Shown: positions 1 to 7,420, counted from the stretch's first letter. The stretch: 10,445 nt of DNA from Oscillospiraceae bacterium (GCA_029004655.1 JAQVYP010000052.1:1-10445), one strand, 5' to 3'. Notes: generated by a model not told the origin, from the sequence alone. A program made the numbers and translations.

Positions 1-23
1 ATAATGGAAATGGGGATAAAAAA

Positions 24-2009
24 ATGATGGATAAAAAAATTGTAATTGTAGGTGCTGGGTACGGTGGAATACTGGCAGCTAAAAAGCTTGCTAAAAAGTT
101 CAAGAAAAACGAAAACGTCAATATCACTTTAATTGATAAAAATCCATTCCACACAATGCTTACCGAGCTTCATGAAGTAGCGGCAGGTCGAGTTGATGAG
201 GATAGTATTAGAATTGATTTAAAAAAAGTATTTGCAAAAAGAAAAGTCCAAATTCTTTTAGATACAGTAACCGGTATTGACTTTGAACAAAAACAAGTTT
301 GCGGTCAGGCGGGAAACTATGAATATGATGTTCTCGTATTGGCAGCCGGGTCACAACCCACTTATTACGGAGTTTCGGGAGCAGAAGAGTTTGCTTTTAA
401 ACTTTGGTCATATGATGATGCTGTGCTTCTCAAAGATCATATATTAAATTGTTTCCGCCGAGCAGAAAAAGAAATTGATTTAGAGGAAAAGAAGAGATTA
501 CTAACTTTTTACGTTGTGGGCTCAGGTTTTACCGGCGTTGAAATGGTCGGCGAGCTTGCCGAATATGTTCCTATCCTGTGTGATAAATTTAATATAAATC
601 GCGAACTTGTAAGTCTGCATAATGTTGATGTTCTCCCTCGCCCATGTATGATGTTGCCTGAAAGGCTGTCTCAGAAAATTATTAGAAGACTTCAAAAAAC
701 AGGTGTCAATATTCACATGGAAACAAATGTGACAAATATAGGGGCTGACTTTATTGAGACCTGTACTGATCAAATTACAGAACGCCACTCTGTAGGAACA
801 GTTATATGGACTGCCGGTATTGAAAGTTCCGATATCACTAAGCAAGCGGCTCAAGTTCTCCCCTCCGCCGGACGAGGACGCATTCAGGTTGACTCATATT
901 TACGTTCTGTTGACAATGAGGATGTTTATGTGGTTGGCGACAATATGATGTTTGTTCCAAAGGGCTCAGAAAAGCCTGTTCCTCAAATGGTTGAAAATTG
1001 CGAGCAAAGCTCTGCTACGGCTACGAATAATATCGTCTATGCGATTACAGGCAAAGGAAAAATGGAGGAGTATAACCCCTCTTTCCACGGAGTAATGGTG
1101 AGCATAGGCGGCCGATATGGCGTTGCCAAAGTAGGTTTGCCAAGTTTCATGTTCTCACTCCCCTCTTTTTTAGCTATGTTTGCGAAACATTTTATCAATG
1201 TAACCTACTTTGTTCAGGTTCTTGGCTGGAATAAAGTTTTCAGCTATATAAAACACGAATTCTTCACAATCCGCAACTGTCGCAGTTTTGTAGGCGGACA
1301 TTTTTCCAACAGAACACCGAGCTTTCTTTTGGTACCTCTGCGTGTTTGGCTGGGTGCCGTCTGGGTCTATGAAGGTGTTATGAAAATTATAGGTGGATGG
1401 TTTACAGACGCTAACCTTACCACTTTTTTTGGCGGTGCAAATAGCTGGTTTAACAGTATTTTGAATATCGGTACTAGCGATGGCACTTCGGGTGCAACCG
1501 GAGCTGTGACTGATGCAGTTTCAAGCGCAACCGGAGTTGTTACAGAAGAAGCAGCTGCGATTGGAACCAAAATATTTGATTTAAATTTTGGTCTATTTCG
1601 TGCAATATTTGTAAGCGGCGAAAAACTTGTCGATTCCACTTTAGCTGATTATGCTTTTAAACTGGATGTACCGGTAATGAACTGGTTCATTGATAAATTT
1701 ATTCTTCCTTACGAAGGTGTACAATTGTTCATGCAGGGATTTATTGTAATTGCCGAAATTCTTATTGGTCTTGCTCTTATTGGTGGTCTATTCAGCACTC
1801 CTGCCTCTGCTTTTTCTCTGGTTTTACAATTTATGTTTGTGTGTACAACAGGTTTATTTCTGGGTACCTTCTGGATGATATTTGCCGCAATAGCAGTACT
1901 TATAGGCGCCGGCAGAACCCTAGGTCTGGATTATTATGCCATGCCATTTTTAAAGAAATATTGGAGAAAACTACCTTTAGTGAGAAAGTGGTATATCTAT
2001 CATGACTAA
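24..2009 (+). CDS. ndh2: Type II NADH dehydrogenase with C-terminal membrane (DoxX-like) extension, EET type
   Basis: This is a flavoprotein expected to oxidise NADH and reduce a membrane quinone without pumping protons. An N-terminal FAD-binding dinucleotide fold is visible (GAGYGG, residues 10-15), as are the NADH-binding fold (VVGSGFTGVE, 164-173), a WTAGI segment (262-266) and the FAD-contacting VYVVGD motif ending at D306. Ordinary NDH-2 proteins are about 400 residues. This one has about 230 extra residues containing several hydrophobic helices (roughly 434-458, 565-588, 592-612 and 615-632). The first of these (RVWLGAVWVYEGVMK) resembles DoxX-family helices. A Gly/Ser/Thr/Ala-rich stretch at 483-513 separates the first helix from the later ones. 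Such a membrane extension is typical of the Ndh2 that feeds extracellular electron transfer in Listeria. The start ATG at 24 follows GGGG (12-15) by 8 bases; an ATG at 27 is the alternative. The stop overlaps the next gene by 8 bases. The EET role is inferred from architecture plus neighbours. Confidence 0.93.
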   Translation: MMDKKIVIVGAGYGGILAAKKLAKKFKKNENVNITLIDKNPFHTMLTELHEVAAGRVDEDSIRIDLKKVFAKRKVQILLDTVTGIDFEQKQVCGQAGNYEYDVLVLAAGSQPTYYGVSGAEEFAFKLWSYDDAVLLKDHILNCFRRAEKEIDLEEKKRLLTFYVVGSGFTGVEMVGELAEYVPILCDKFNINRELVSLHNVDVLPRPCMMLPERLSQKIIRRLQKTGVNIHMETNVTNIGADFIETCTDQITERHSVGTVIWTAGIESSDITKQAAQVLPSAGRGRIQVDSYLRSVDNEDVYVVGDNMMFVPKGSEKPVPQMVENCEQSSATATNNIVYAITGKGKMEEYNPSFHGVMVSIGGRYGVAKVGLPSFMFSLPSFLAMFAKHFINVTYFVQVLGWNKVFSYIKHEFFTIRNCRSFVGGHFSNRTPSFLLVPLRVWLGAVWVYEGVMKIIGGWFTDANLTTFFGGANSWFNSILNIGTSDGTSGATGAVTDAVSSATGVVTEEAAAIGTKIFDLNFGLFRAIFVSGEKLVDSTLADYAFKLDVPVMNWFIDKFILPYEGVQLFMQGFIVIAEILIGLALIGGLFSTPASAFSLVLQFMFVCTTGLFLGTFWMIFAAIAVLIGAGRTLGLDYYAMPFLKKYWRKLPLVRKWYIYHD

Positions 2010-2979
2010 TGCATCGGTGAAGCCTGAAAATATTGCTTTACTGTCTTTTGATGAAGCTTTTGAAAAAGTGAATAAACTAATTTTGCAAAAGCTTTCATCA
2101 TCCCCTAGTATAGTTCGCCAATATACTCTTTATCTAACTGCTTCTCGCGGCAAATTTATTAGAGCTGTTTCTCTTTTAACCTGTGCTATGGATGCCGAAA
2201 ACCGGATTAATCCTGATGCAGTTCTGATAGCTGCAGGAATAGAACTGCTTCATCTGGCAACCCTTGTTCACGACGATGTGATTGATGATGCAGAGACTCG
2301 CAGAGGAGTTGCTTCACTGCAAAAGAAGTTTGGCAGACGAACAGCCGTCATTTGCGGTGATTATATACTTTGTTTGGCTTTGGAGACAGTAACAGCCTGC
2401 AAACGCACAAAAGAAAGTCTTGATTTCCCAATCTCAACTTATCTCACCCGTTTATGTATGGGTGAACTTAGTCAGCATATAAACAATGGCAATTTGAATT
2501 TATCTATTTATCGTTATTTAAAAATCATTTCCGGTAAAACTGCTGCCCTTTTTGAAGCCTCATTTTTCGGAGGAGCTATTCTACTTGATAAGGATTCAAA
2601 AACAATAAGTCAATACCAAAAGTTGGGTCAATATCTTGGCATGATTTATCAATTAACTGATGACTGTAATGACTATGAAATAGAAAAATCAGAAGCAGCC
2701 AAACCTGTTCAATCCGACTTTGAACAGGGTGTAATAACTTTACCTCTGATTTACACCATGCAAAATAAAACTGGTTTGCGCGAGCAATTAGCCTCGGGTA
2801 CTCTAAATGATTCAGAACTTAATCAATGTGTTCTTGAAAACAATGGTCCGTCCTTTGCACATATGGTTTCAGAAAAATATTATAAAAAAGCTTTATCACT
2901 TTTAGATAAGCTTACACTGTCAGATGAAAAACGTTCACGTTTAACATTTTTATTTGATAAATCTTGCAGCTGGAAATAA
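2002..2979 (+). CDS. dmkB: Long-chain trans-polyprenyl diphosphate synthase (heptaprenyl diphosphate synthase component II-like, DmkB)
   Basis: This enzyme condenses isopentenyl diphosphate onto an allylic starter to make the isoprenoid tail of a quinone. Both Asp-rich Mg-diphosphate motifs are intact: HDDVIDD (90-96), followed by RR at 100-101, and TDDCND (219-224). The SGKTAALFEAS segment (177-187) is also intact, and 325 residues is normal for the family. The residue five positions before the first Asp-rich motif is small (A86), which in this family goes with long (C30-C40) products; the exact length cannot be read. The ATG lies inside the end of ndh2 (ATGACTAA overlap) with no strong Shine-Dalgarno, so translational coupling is likely. 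Followed 22 bases later by the UbiA prenyltransferase, it probably supplies the tail that enzyme attaches. The symbol follows the Listeria EET locus; a housekeeping menaquinone role cannot be excluded. Confidence 0.9.
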   Translation: MTNASVKPENIALLSFDEAFEKVNKLILQKLSSSPSIVRQYTLYLTASRGKFIRAVSLLTCAMDAENRINPDAVLIAAGIELLHLATLVHDDVIDDAETRRGVASLQKKFGRRTAVICGDYILCLALETVTACKRTKESLDFPISTYLTRLCMGELSQHINNGNLNLSIYRYLKIISGKTAALFEASFFGGAILLDKDSKTISQYQKLGQYLGMIYQLTDDCNDYEIEKSEAAKPVQSDFEQGVITLPLIYTMQNKTGLREQLASGTLNDSELNQCVLENNGPSFAHMVSEKYYKKALSLLDKLTLSDEKRSRLTFLFDKSCSWK

Positions 2980-3001
2980 AATAAGAATAGGTTATTTATT
3001 T

Positions 3002-3913
3002 ATGATTAAGAAGTTTTTAAAATATGTTGAAATAACGACAAAAATCACTAGCGTTTTTGCTTTTATCATGATTATTTCATATTTATATGCCATTGGACAG
3101 CCTATTAACTGGCCCTTAACCATCTTATTTTTTTCCTCTATGTTTTTATTTGACCTTACCACAACTGCAATTAACAATTATATGGATAGCAAGTCCAATG
3201 ATCAAGAATTACAATTTCCGCGTCCGGTCGCACTATTTATAATTTACCTGATTTTTATTATCAGTGCCGGACTTGGAATATGGCTTGCTTTACTTACAGA
3301 TGTTGTGGTTTTATTGATAGGTGGCCTTTGCTTTCTTTGCGGTGTCTTTTATACTTACGGACCGATTCCAATATCCCGTCAACCGCTGGGAGAAATTTTT
3401 TCGGGTATCTTCTACGGATTGTTAATACCGTTTTTATTACTTTACATTAATATGCCTTCCGGTACCTATCTTACACTCGACTTGTCATTACAAACATTGA
3501 TTATAAAATTGCAGATACCTCAGCTATTAACGATTATTCTGCTGTCAGTTGCTCCCGTCTGTGCCACTGCAAACATAATGCTTGCCAATAATATTTGTGA
3601 TTTGGAAAAAGATATACAGGTAAAGCGGTTTACATTACCGTTTTATATTGGTAAAAAGGCTTTATATCTATTCGCGGCGCTATATTATACAGCCTATTTC
3701 TCTTCTGTTTTACTTGTTGTTTTCAAAATTCTTTCTCCCTTATATCTGCTGTCACTCTTAACTTTTCCACTTGTGCAAAAAAACATCGCAGTTTTTTATC
3801 GTAAACAGGATAAAGAAACTACTTTTGTTATGTCGGTTAAAAATTATATATTATTGATGTCTGGAAATTCGATTATCATTTTCGTATGCGGGCTTGTAGA
3901 TAGGTTGTTCTAA
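3002..3913 (+). CDS. dmkA: UbiA-family prenyltransferase, 1,4-dihydroxy-2-naphthoate polyprenyltransferase-like (DmkA)
   Basis: This integral membrane enzyme is predicted to attach the polyprenyl tail to dihydroxynaphthoate, giving demethylmenaquinone. About eight or nine hydrophobic segments span its 303 residues. The first substrate/Mg motif reads INNYMDSKSND (57-67), where MenA-like proteins usually have NDYxD, so the second position is Asn instead of Asp. The second motif, NNICDLEKD (196-204), is well kept and is followed by RFTLPFYIG. The YGPIPISRQPLGE segment (119-131) corresponds to the family's conserved cytosolic loop. The reading frame is open from a TTG at 2954 inside dmkB, but the ATG at 3002 is a better start: it follows the dmkB stop and gives a normal N-terminus (MIKKFLKYVEI). 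Its Shine-Dalgarno (AATAGG) is weak and distant. In Listeria the equivalent gene makes a quinone pool dedicated to EET; that role is inferred here. Confidence 0.87.
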   Translation: MIKKFLKYVEITTKITSVFAFIMIISYLYAIGQPINWPLTILFFSSMFLFDLTTTAINNYMDSKSNDQELQFPRPVALFIIYLIFIISAGLGIWLALLTDVVVLLIGGLCFLCGVFYTYGPIPISRQPLGEIFSGIFYGLLIPFLLLYINMPSGTYLTLDLSLQTLIIKLQIPQLLTIILLSVAPVCATANIMLANNICDLEKDIQVKRFTLPFYIGKKALYLFAALYYTAYFSSVLLVVFKILSPLYLLSLLTFPLVQKNIAVFYRKQDKETTFVMSVKNYILLMSGNSIIIFVCGLVDRLF

Positions 3914-3946
3914 CGAACTTATGCTTGTCTATGGAGAGGAAATTAA

Positions 3947-4339
3947 ATGGACTCTAAGTTTTTTAAAAAAACCGATTTATGGATTATTGCCGCTATTTTG
4001 GCAGTAACATTGATGATTTTTGGAATATATAATCTTACTTCTTCCAATAAACCAGCAAAAGCTGAAATTTATTATGAATCCAAACTTTTAAAAACTATTC
4101 CACTTGATACAGGTGAAGACCTTGTGTTTAGCACACCCCAAAACGAGAAAGTGGTTTTTCATCTTTACAGTGATGGCAGTATAAAATTTGAATCTTCAGA
4201 TTGCCCCGACAAGGTTTGTGTTCATTCCGGTCGTATTAGTATGGTGGGTCAAAGTGCCGCCTGCCTTCCAAATAAATTTATACTGAAAATTGTTCGGGAA
4301 AACAACAGCAAAACAAGCGAAGCAGATATTATAACCTAG
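3947..4339 (+). CDS. eetA: Membrane-anchored NusG domain II-like protein, EET component EetA
   Basis: This is a small protein of 130 residues with one N-terminal transmembrane helix (about 11-30) and an extracytoplasmic beta-rich domain. The domain carries the signature SDCPDKVCVHSG (84-95) and AACLPNK (104-110), with cysteines at 86, 91 and 106. This pattern marks the NusG_II family, whose name comes from fold similarity to an insert in transcription factor NusG, not from a role in transcription. In Listeria, EetA together with EetB is needed to move electrons from quinol to the surface; the mechanism is not known from sequence. The start ATG follows GGAGAGGA (3931-3938) at good spacing. It lies 33 bases after dmkA and 33 bases before eetB, consistent with one operon. 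Confidence 0.88.
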   Translation: MDSKFFKKTDLWIIAAILAVTLMIFGIYNLTSSNKPAKAEIYYESKLLKTIPLDTGEDLVFSTPQNEKVVFHLYSDGSIKFESSDCPDKVCVHSGRISMVGQSAACLPNKFILKIVRENNSKTSEADIIT

Positions 4340-4372
4340 TTAAGACTAATTTAGAGGGAATAAAAAAATATA

Positions 4373-4903
4373 ATGAAAAATAAAGCCGCATTATCAGAAT
4401 ATATCCAGTATGTTGCCTTAACTGCAATGTTTCTGGCGGCATCTGTGGTATTGTCTATAGTAGAAAACATGCTTCCTCCCCTTCCAATACCCGTTCCCGG
4501 TGTTAAATTAGGGTTATCAAATATTCCTGTGATGTATACACTTTTTTTCCTTTCTAAAAAGCGTGCATTAGTGATTGCAACTTTAAAATCGTGCTTCGTC
4601 GTAATTACACGCGGCTTAATTGCAGGATTTTTAAGTTTTAGCGGTGGAGTATTGTCTATTCTGATTATGGCTATACTACTTTATATCTTCAAAGAACATA
4701 TATCTTATATGGTTCTTAGCATTTTTGGTGCGGTTTTTCATAATATTGGACAATTTACAGCCATTTCTTTAATATTTACCAATCTTTATATGTGGGTTTA
4801 TTTACCAATACTATTGTTTTTTGGGATTATTGCAGGCTTTGTTACCTCAGTATTACTAAGGTTTTCATTGCCAGCTTTAAAATATATGAAAATAAAAAAA
4901 TAG
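4373..4903 (+). CDS. eetB: Gx transporter family membrane protein, EET component EetB
   Basis: This is a polytopic membrane protein of 176 residues with about five hydrophobic helices. It has the family's conserved segment IVENMLPP (29-36) followed by PGVKLGLSN (42-50), then SFSGGVLSILIM (88-99) and FHNIGQ (122-127). Such proteins are often labelled heptaprenyl diphosphate synthase component I or Gx transporter. Nothing here suggests prenyl synthase catalysis, and in EET loci the protein is EetB, working with EetA. Its substrate or redox role is unknown. The ATG follows GAGGGA (4353-4358), with an A/T-rich spacer of about 13 bases that is longer than usual. The next gene begins 16 bases after the stop. 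Confidence 0.88.
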   Translation: MKNKAALSEYIQYVALTAMFLAASVVLSIVENMLPPLPIPVPGVKLGLSNIPVMYTLFFLSKKRALVIATLKSCFVVITRGLIAGFLSFSGGVLSILIMAILLYIFKEHISYMVLSIFGAVFHNIGQFTAISLIFTNLYMWVYLPILLFFGIIAGFVTSVLLRFSLPALKYMKIKK

Positions 4904-4919
4904 ATTAGGGGAAAAAAAT

Positions 4920-5960
4920 ATGAAAAAACTATTCGCAGTCGTCATTGCTTTAGCAATCATTTTGGTCACGTTTGTTGGCTGTTCAAAAAACGAGCCTAAC
5001 AATTCCAGCACACCAAATACAAGCACGACCGCAGAGGGCGGTTTAAAAACTGGACTAGCCATTATTTCTACTATCGAGAGTAGTAAGGATGCCGGAGAAA
5101 AAGACGGACTTGCACAATCTGACTCAACAATTATTGCCGTTACTGTTGACAGCAATGGCAAAATCACCAATTGCATTATTGATGCTGCTCAAACCAAGGC
5201 TAACTTCTCTGCTGAAGGCAAGATGGTTACTCCTCTTAACACTGAATTTAAGACTAAGATGGAATTAGGTTCCGACTACGATATGATAAAAGCTTCTAAA
5301 ATCAAGAAAGAATGGAACGAACAGGCTTCAGCTTTAGCTTCTTACGTTATCGGAAAAACAGTTTCAGAAGTAAAAGGCATTGCAGTTAACGAAAAAGGCG
5401 TTCCTACCAAAGAGGATTTGACCGCTTCTGTTACCGTGTCAATTGGAGGCTTTGTAAGCGCTATTGAAAAAGCTGTTGCAAACGCTAAAAGCCTAGGTGC
5501 TAAAGCCGGCGATAAGCTTGGACTTGGTGTTACAACTAATATTGAAAAATCCAAGGATGCAGGCGAAAAAGACGGTCAGGTTCAGGTATATTCAACCTAC
5601 TCAGCTGTTACCTTTGGCGCTGACAACAAAATTACCAGCTGTGCTATTGACGCATCTCAAAACAATGTTAATTTTGGTAAAACAGGTAAAATCACAAGTG
5701 ATTTAGCTGCAGAAATGAAGAGCAAGGTTGAACTTGGAAATGGCTATGGCATGAAAGGAAATTCCGATATCAGCAAAGAGTGGTTCGAGCAGTCTGATGC
5801 TTTTGCTAATTATGTCGTAGGCAAAACCCTTGATGAAGTCAAGGGAATTGCAGTAAATGATGAATTTAAAACTACAGACGAGGAATTGAAAGCCTCTGTT
5901 ACTGTTTCTATCGGTGATTTTATGAAAGCCATCGAAAAGTCATCTGCCAACGCAAAATAA
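4920..5960 (+). CDS. pplA: Flavinylated lipoprotein with two tandem FMN-binding-like domains (PplA-like)
   Basis: This is predicted to be a surface lipoprotein that carries covalently bound FMN and passes electrons to outside acceptors. A signal peptide ends in FVGC (Cys21), followed by a short Asn/Ser/Thr/Pro-rich linker (22-40). Two homologous domains of about 150 residues follow (about 41-190 and 197-346). They share KDAGEKDG (56-63 and 212-219) and KGIAVN (152-157 and 308-313). Each ends with a copy of ASVTVSIG in the position of the FMN-attachment motif D-x-x-S/T-G-A-T: DLTASVT (166-172) and EELKASVT (321-328). By alignment T172 and T328, 156 residues apart, are the candidate flavinylated threonines. 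In Listeria, PplA carries two FMN groups added by FmnB, and an ApbE homologue follows here. The Shine-Dalgarno AGGGGA lies just upstream of the ATG. A long inverted repeat follows the stop. Confidence 0.9.
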   Translation: MKKLFAVVIALAIILVTFVGCSKNEPNNSSTPNTSTTAEGGLKTGLAIISTIESSKDAGEKDGLAQSDSTIIAVTVDSNGKITNCIIDAAQTKANFSAEGKMVTPLNTEFKTKMELGSDYDMIKASKIKKEWNEQASALASYVIGKTVSEVKGIAVNEKGVPTKEDLTASVTVSIGGFVSAIEKAVANAKSLGAKAGDKLGLGVTTNIEKSKDAGEKDGQVQVYSTYSAVTFGADNKITSCAIDASQNNVNFGKTGKITSDLAAEMKSKVELGNGYGMKGNSDISKEWFEQSDAFANYVVGKTLDEVKGIAVNDEFKTTDEELKASVTVSIGDFMKAIEKSSANAK

Positions 5961-5974
5961 AAAGTTTTCAAATT

Positions 5975-6016
5975 TAAACAAAAGGAGTGACAGATTTCTG
6001 TCTCTCCTTTTGTTTA
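5975..6016 (+). terminator. Long inverted repeat after pplA, probable intrinsic terminator or processing stem
   Basis: Arm 5975-5993 pairs with 5998-6016 around a 4-base ATTT loop, giving about 19 pairs with a single mismatch (T5988 against T6003). The 3' arm ends in CTCCTTTTGTTT and so supplies the U-rich tail, while the 5' arm supplies the matching A-rich side; it could therefore act on both strands. It starts 14 bases after the pplA stop and ends about 20 bases before the Shine-Dalgarno of fmnB. Partial termination here would make pplA mRNA more abundant or more stable than fmnB mRNA, which fits a structural lipoprotein followed by its modifying enzyme; that is inference. Confidence 0.75.
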
Positions 6017-6048
6017 TAAAGACTATATTTAAATAGGGGGTGTCAAAT

Positions 6049-7095
6049 ATGTTGAAAAGATGTATTGCATTTATTTCTGCTATTGCTCTGCTAATAAATT
6101 TGACAGGCTGTAATACCAACAACAAAAAAAGATACGAGGCTGAATTTTTATCTTTATTTGACACTATGACACAAATCGTCGCATACGCCGACACAAAAGA
6201 AGAATTTACACGCTTTTCACAATATTTTTATGATGAATTAAATAAATACCATAAGCTATATGATATTTATAACACTTATGGTGATATCAACAATATTAAA
6301 ACAATTAACGATTCTGCCGGAAAAGAACCGGTAAAAGTGGATAAGAAAATTATTGATTTATTACTGCTTGCAAAAGAAATGTACATTAAAACTAATGGAA
6401 AAATAAATGTTGCTTATGGCAGTGTTTTACAAATATGGCACGATTACCGCGAAAAAGGAACTGACGACCCAGAATCCGCTGAAGTTCCCCCTTTAATTAT
6501 GCTGCAAGAAGCTGCTCAATTTACGGATATTAATAAGGTTATTATTGATACTGAAGCATCAACCGTATTTCTGGAGGATGCTAAAATGAGTCTGGATGTT
6601 GGCTCTGTAGGCAAAGGTTATGCTACAGAACAGGTTTGTAAGATGGCAGAAGCTGAAGGATATACAGACTTTTTGGCTAGCGTTGGAGGAAATATACGTG
6701 CGGTAGGTACCAAGGATGAAAATGGCACCTTGTGGAATGTCGGAGTACGAGATCCTGATAATGAAGACGATGTTCTTTGCAATGCTCACCTTTCTGATGC
6801 ATCGCTAGTTACAAGCGGCAACTATGAAAGATATTATTCGGTTGAAGGAAAAAATTATCACCACATCATTGATCCGAATACTCTGATGCCGTCAGAGTAT
6901 TTTACGGCTGTAACTATTATTTGTCCAGATTCCGGCATCGCAGACTGCCTTTCAACCGCTATATTCAATATGCCATTTGATGAGGGAAAGGCGTTTATTG
7001 AAAGTACACCCAATACCGAAGCTTTGTGGGTGTTTCTTGATAAGCAAATTGTATATAGCTCCGGTTTTATAAACTTTTTGCAACCGTCGATATAA
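6049..7095 (+). CDS. fmnB: FAD:protein FMN transferase (ApbE family), lipoprotein
   Basis: This enzyme transfers FMN from FAD to a threonine of target proteins, here presumably PplA. The protein has a lipoprotein signal with the lipobox LTGC (Cys21), placing it outside the membrane. ApbE signatures are clear: SLDVGSVGKGYA (181-192), ASVGGN (210-215), SGNYERYY (256-263), YHHIIDP (270-276) and the Mg-site segment IADCLSTAIF (297-306, with D299 and T303). The length of 348 residues is normal. A GTG at 6040 is in frame but overlaps the Shine-Dalgarno AGGGGG (6035-6040). The ATG at 6049, 8 bases after it, is the better start and gives a clean signal peptide. Older annotations call this family a thiamine biosynthesis lipoprotein, which is a misnomer. 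It is the last gene of the EET locus in this window. Confidence 0.93.
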   Translation: MLKRCIAFISAIALLINLTGCNTNNKKRYEAEFLSLFDTMTQIVAYADTKEEFTRFSQYFYDELNKYHKLYDIYNTYGDINNIKTINDSAGKEPVKVDKKIIDLLLLAKEMYIKTNGKINVAYGSVLQIWHDYREKGTDDPESAEVPPLIMLQEAAQFTDINKVIIDTEASTVFLEDAKMSLDVGSVGKGYATEQVCKMAEAEGYTDFLASVGGNIRAVGTKDENGTLWNVGVRDPDNEDDVLCNAHLSDASLVTSGNYERYYSVEGKNYHHIIDPNTLMPSEYFTAVTIICPDSGIADCLSTAIFNMPFDEGKAFIESTPNTEALWVFLDKQIVYSSGFINFLQPSI

Positions 7096-7241
7096 TTTGT
7101 GATTCATGGGTTTTTTGAAACAGAAAAACTAATTTTCAGAAACCAGTTAAATAAATTTCTAAAATTCGTAGCAAACTAATAAACCTCCGGGCATTTGGCT
7201 CCATGCAAGCAAGGATAACATACTATTTTTAACTTTTAGTA

Positions 7242-7398
7242 ATACTAATTCCAATTAAAAAGTGACCAAGATTTGCGAGGATTTTGTTTGTGAGACAAGG
7301 CGGAGGACGAAGGCGGGCTATCGCCCGCCGAGAACGACAACGCAGTCTCGAAAACAAAAGACCGCGAAGATTGGTTGATTTTTATTTGGAATTAGTAT
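7242..7398. mobile_element. MITE-like imperfect palindrome of about 157 bp
   Basis: The ends are perfect inverted repeats for 13 bases (ATACTAATTCCAA at the left, its complement at 7386-7398). The whole left arm (7242-7318) aligns with the reverse complement of the right arm (7323-7398) at very roughly 70% identity. The centre is GC-rich: GGCGGGC (7312-7318), loop TATC, GCCCGCC (7323-7329). There is no open reading frame. The GC-rich core contrasts with the AT-rich surroundings. Size, matching ends and intergenic location fit a non-autonomous miniature inverted-repeat element. A target duplication of TA or AT is possible but cannot be separated from the palindrome. It ends 22 bases from the muramidase stop and could also act as a transcription terminator for convergent genes. 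The rest of the intergenic stretch (7096-7241, 7399-7420) shows no gene; a weak hairpin (GGTTT at 7124-7128 with AAACC at 7140-7144) may lie after fmnB. Confidence 0.7.
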
Positions 7399-7420
7399 AC
7401 AAAGTGTTTAATCGCTTGTT

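Noticed and set aside
522..854. Antisense open frame inside ndh2, and similar ones at 1367-1639, 4877-5176, 5342-5554, 5940-6194 and 6559-6789.
   Set aside because: They lie opposite or across well-supported genes, show no recognisable domain and lack convincing ribosome binding sites.
2954..3001. Upstream TTG start giving DmkA a 16-residue N-terminal extension.
   Set aside because: The extension lies inside the end of dmkB, has no ribosome binding site of its own and adds residues not expected for the family; the ATG at 3002 follows the dmkB stop.
3947..4339. EetA as a transcription elongation factor because of NusG domain II similarity.
   Set aside because: It has an N-terminal membrane anchor and lacks the NusG NGN and KOW parts; context is electron transfer.
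4373..4903. EetB as a true heptaprenyl diphosphate synthase component I.
   Set aside because: The sequence is a multi-helix membrane protein with Gx-transporter motifs and no prenyl synthase features; the label is a common automatic name, and the next-door synthase has complete catalytic motifs on its own.
6040..6048. GTG start at 6040 for the FMN transferase.
   Set aside because: The GTG overlaps the AGGGGG Shine-Dalgarno; the ATG at 6049 has ideal spacing and yields a normal lipoprotein signal peptide.
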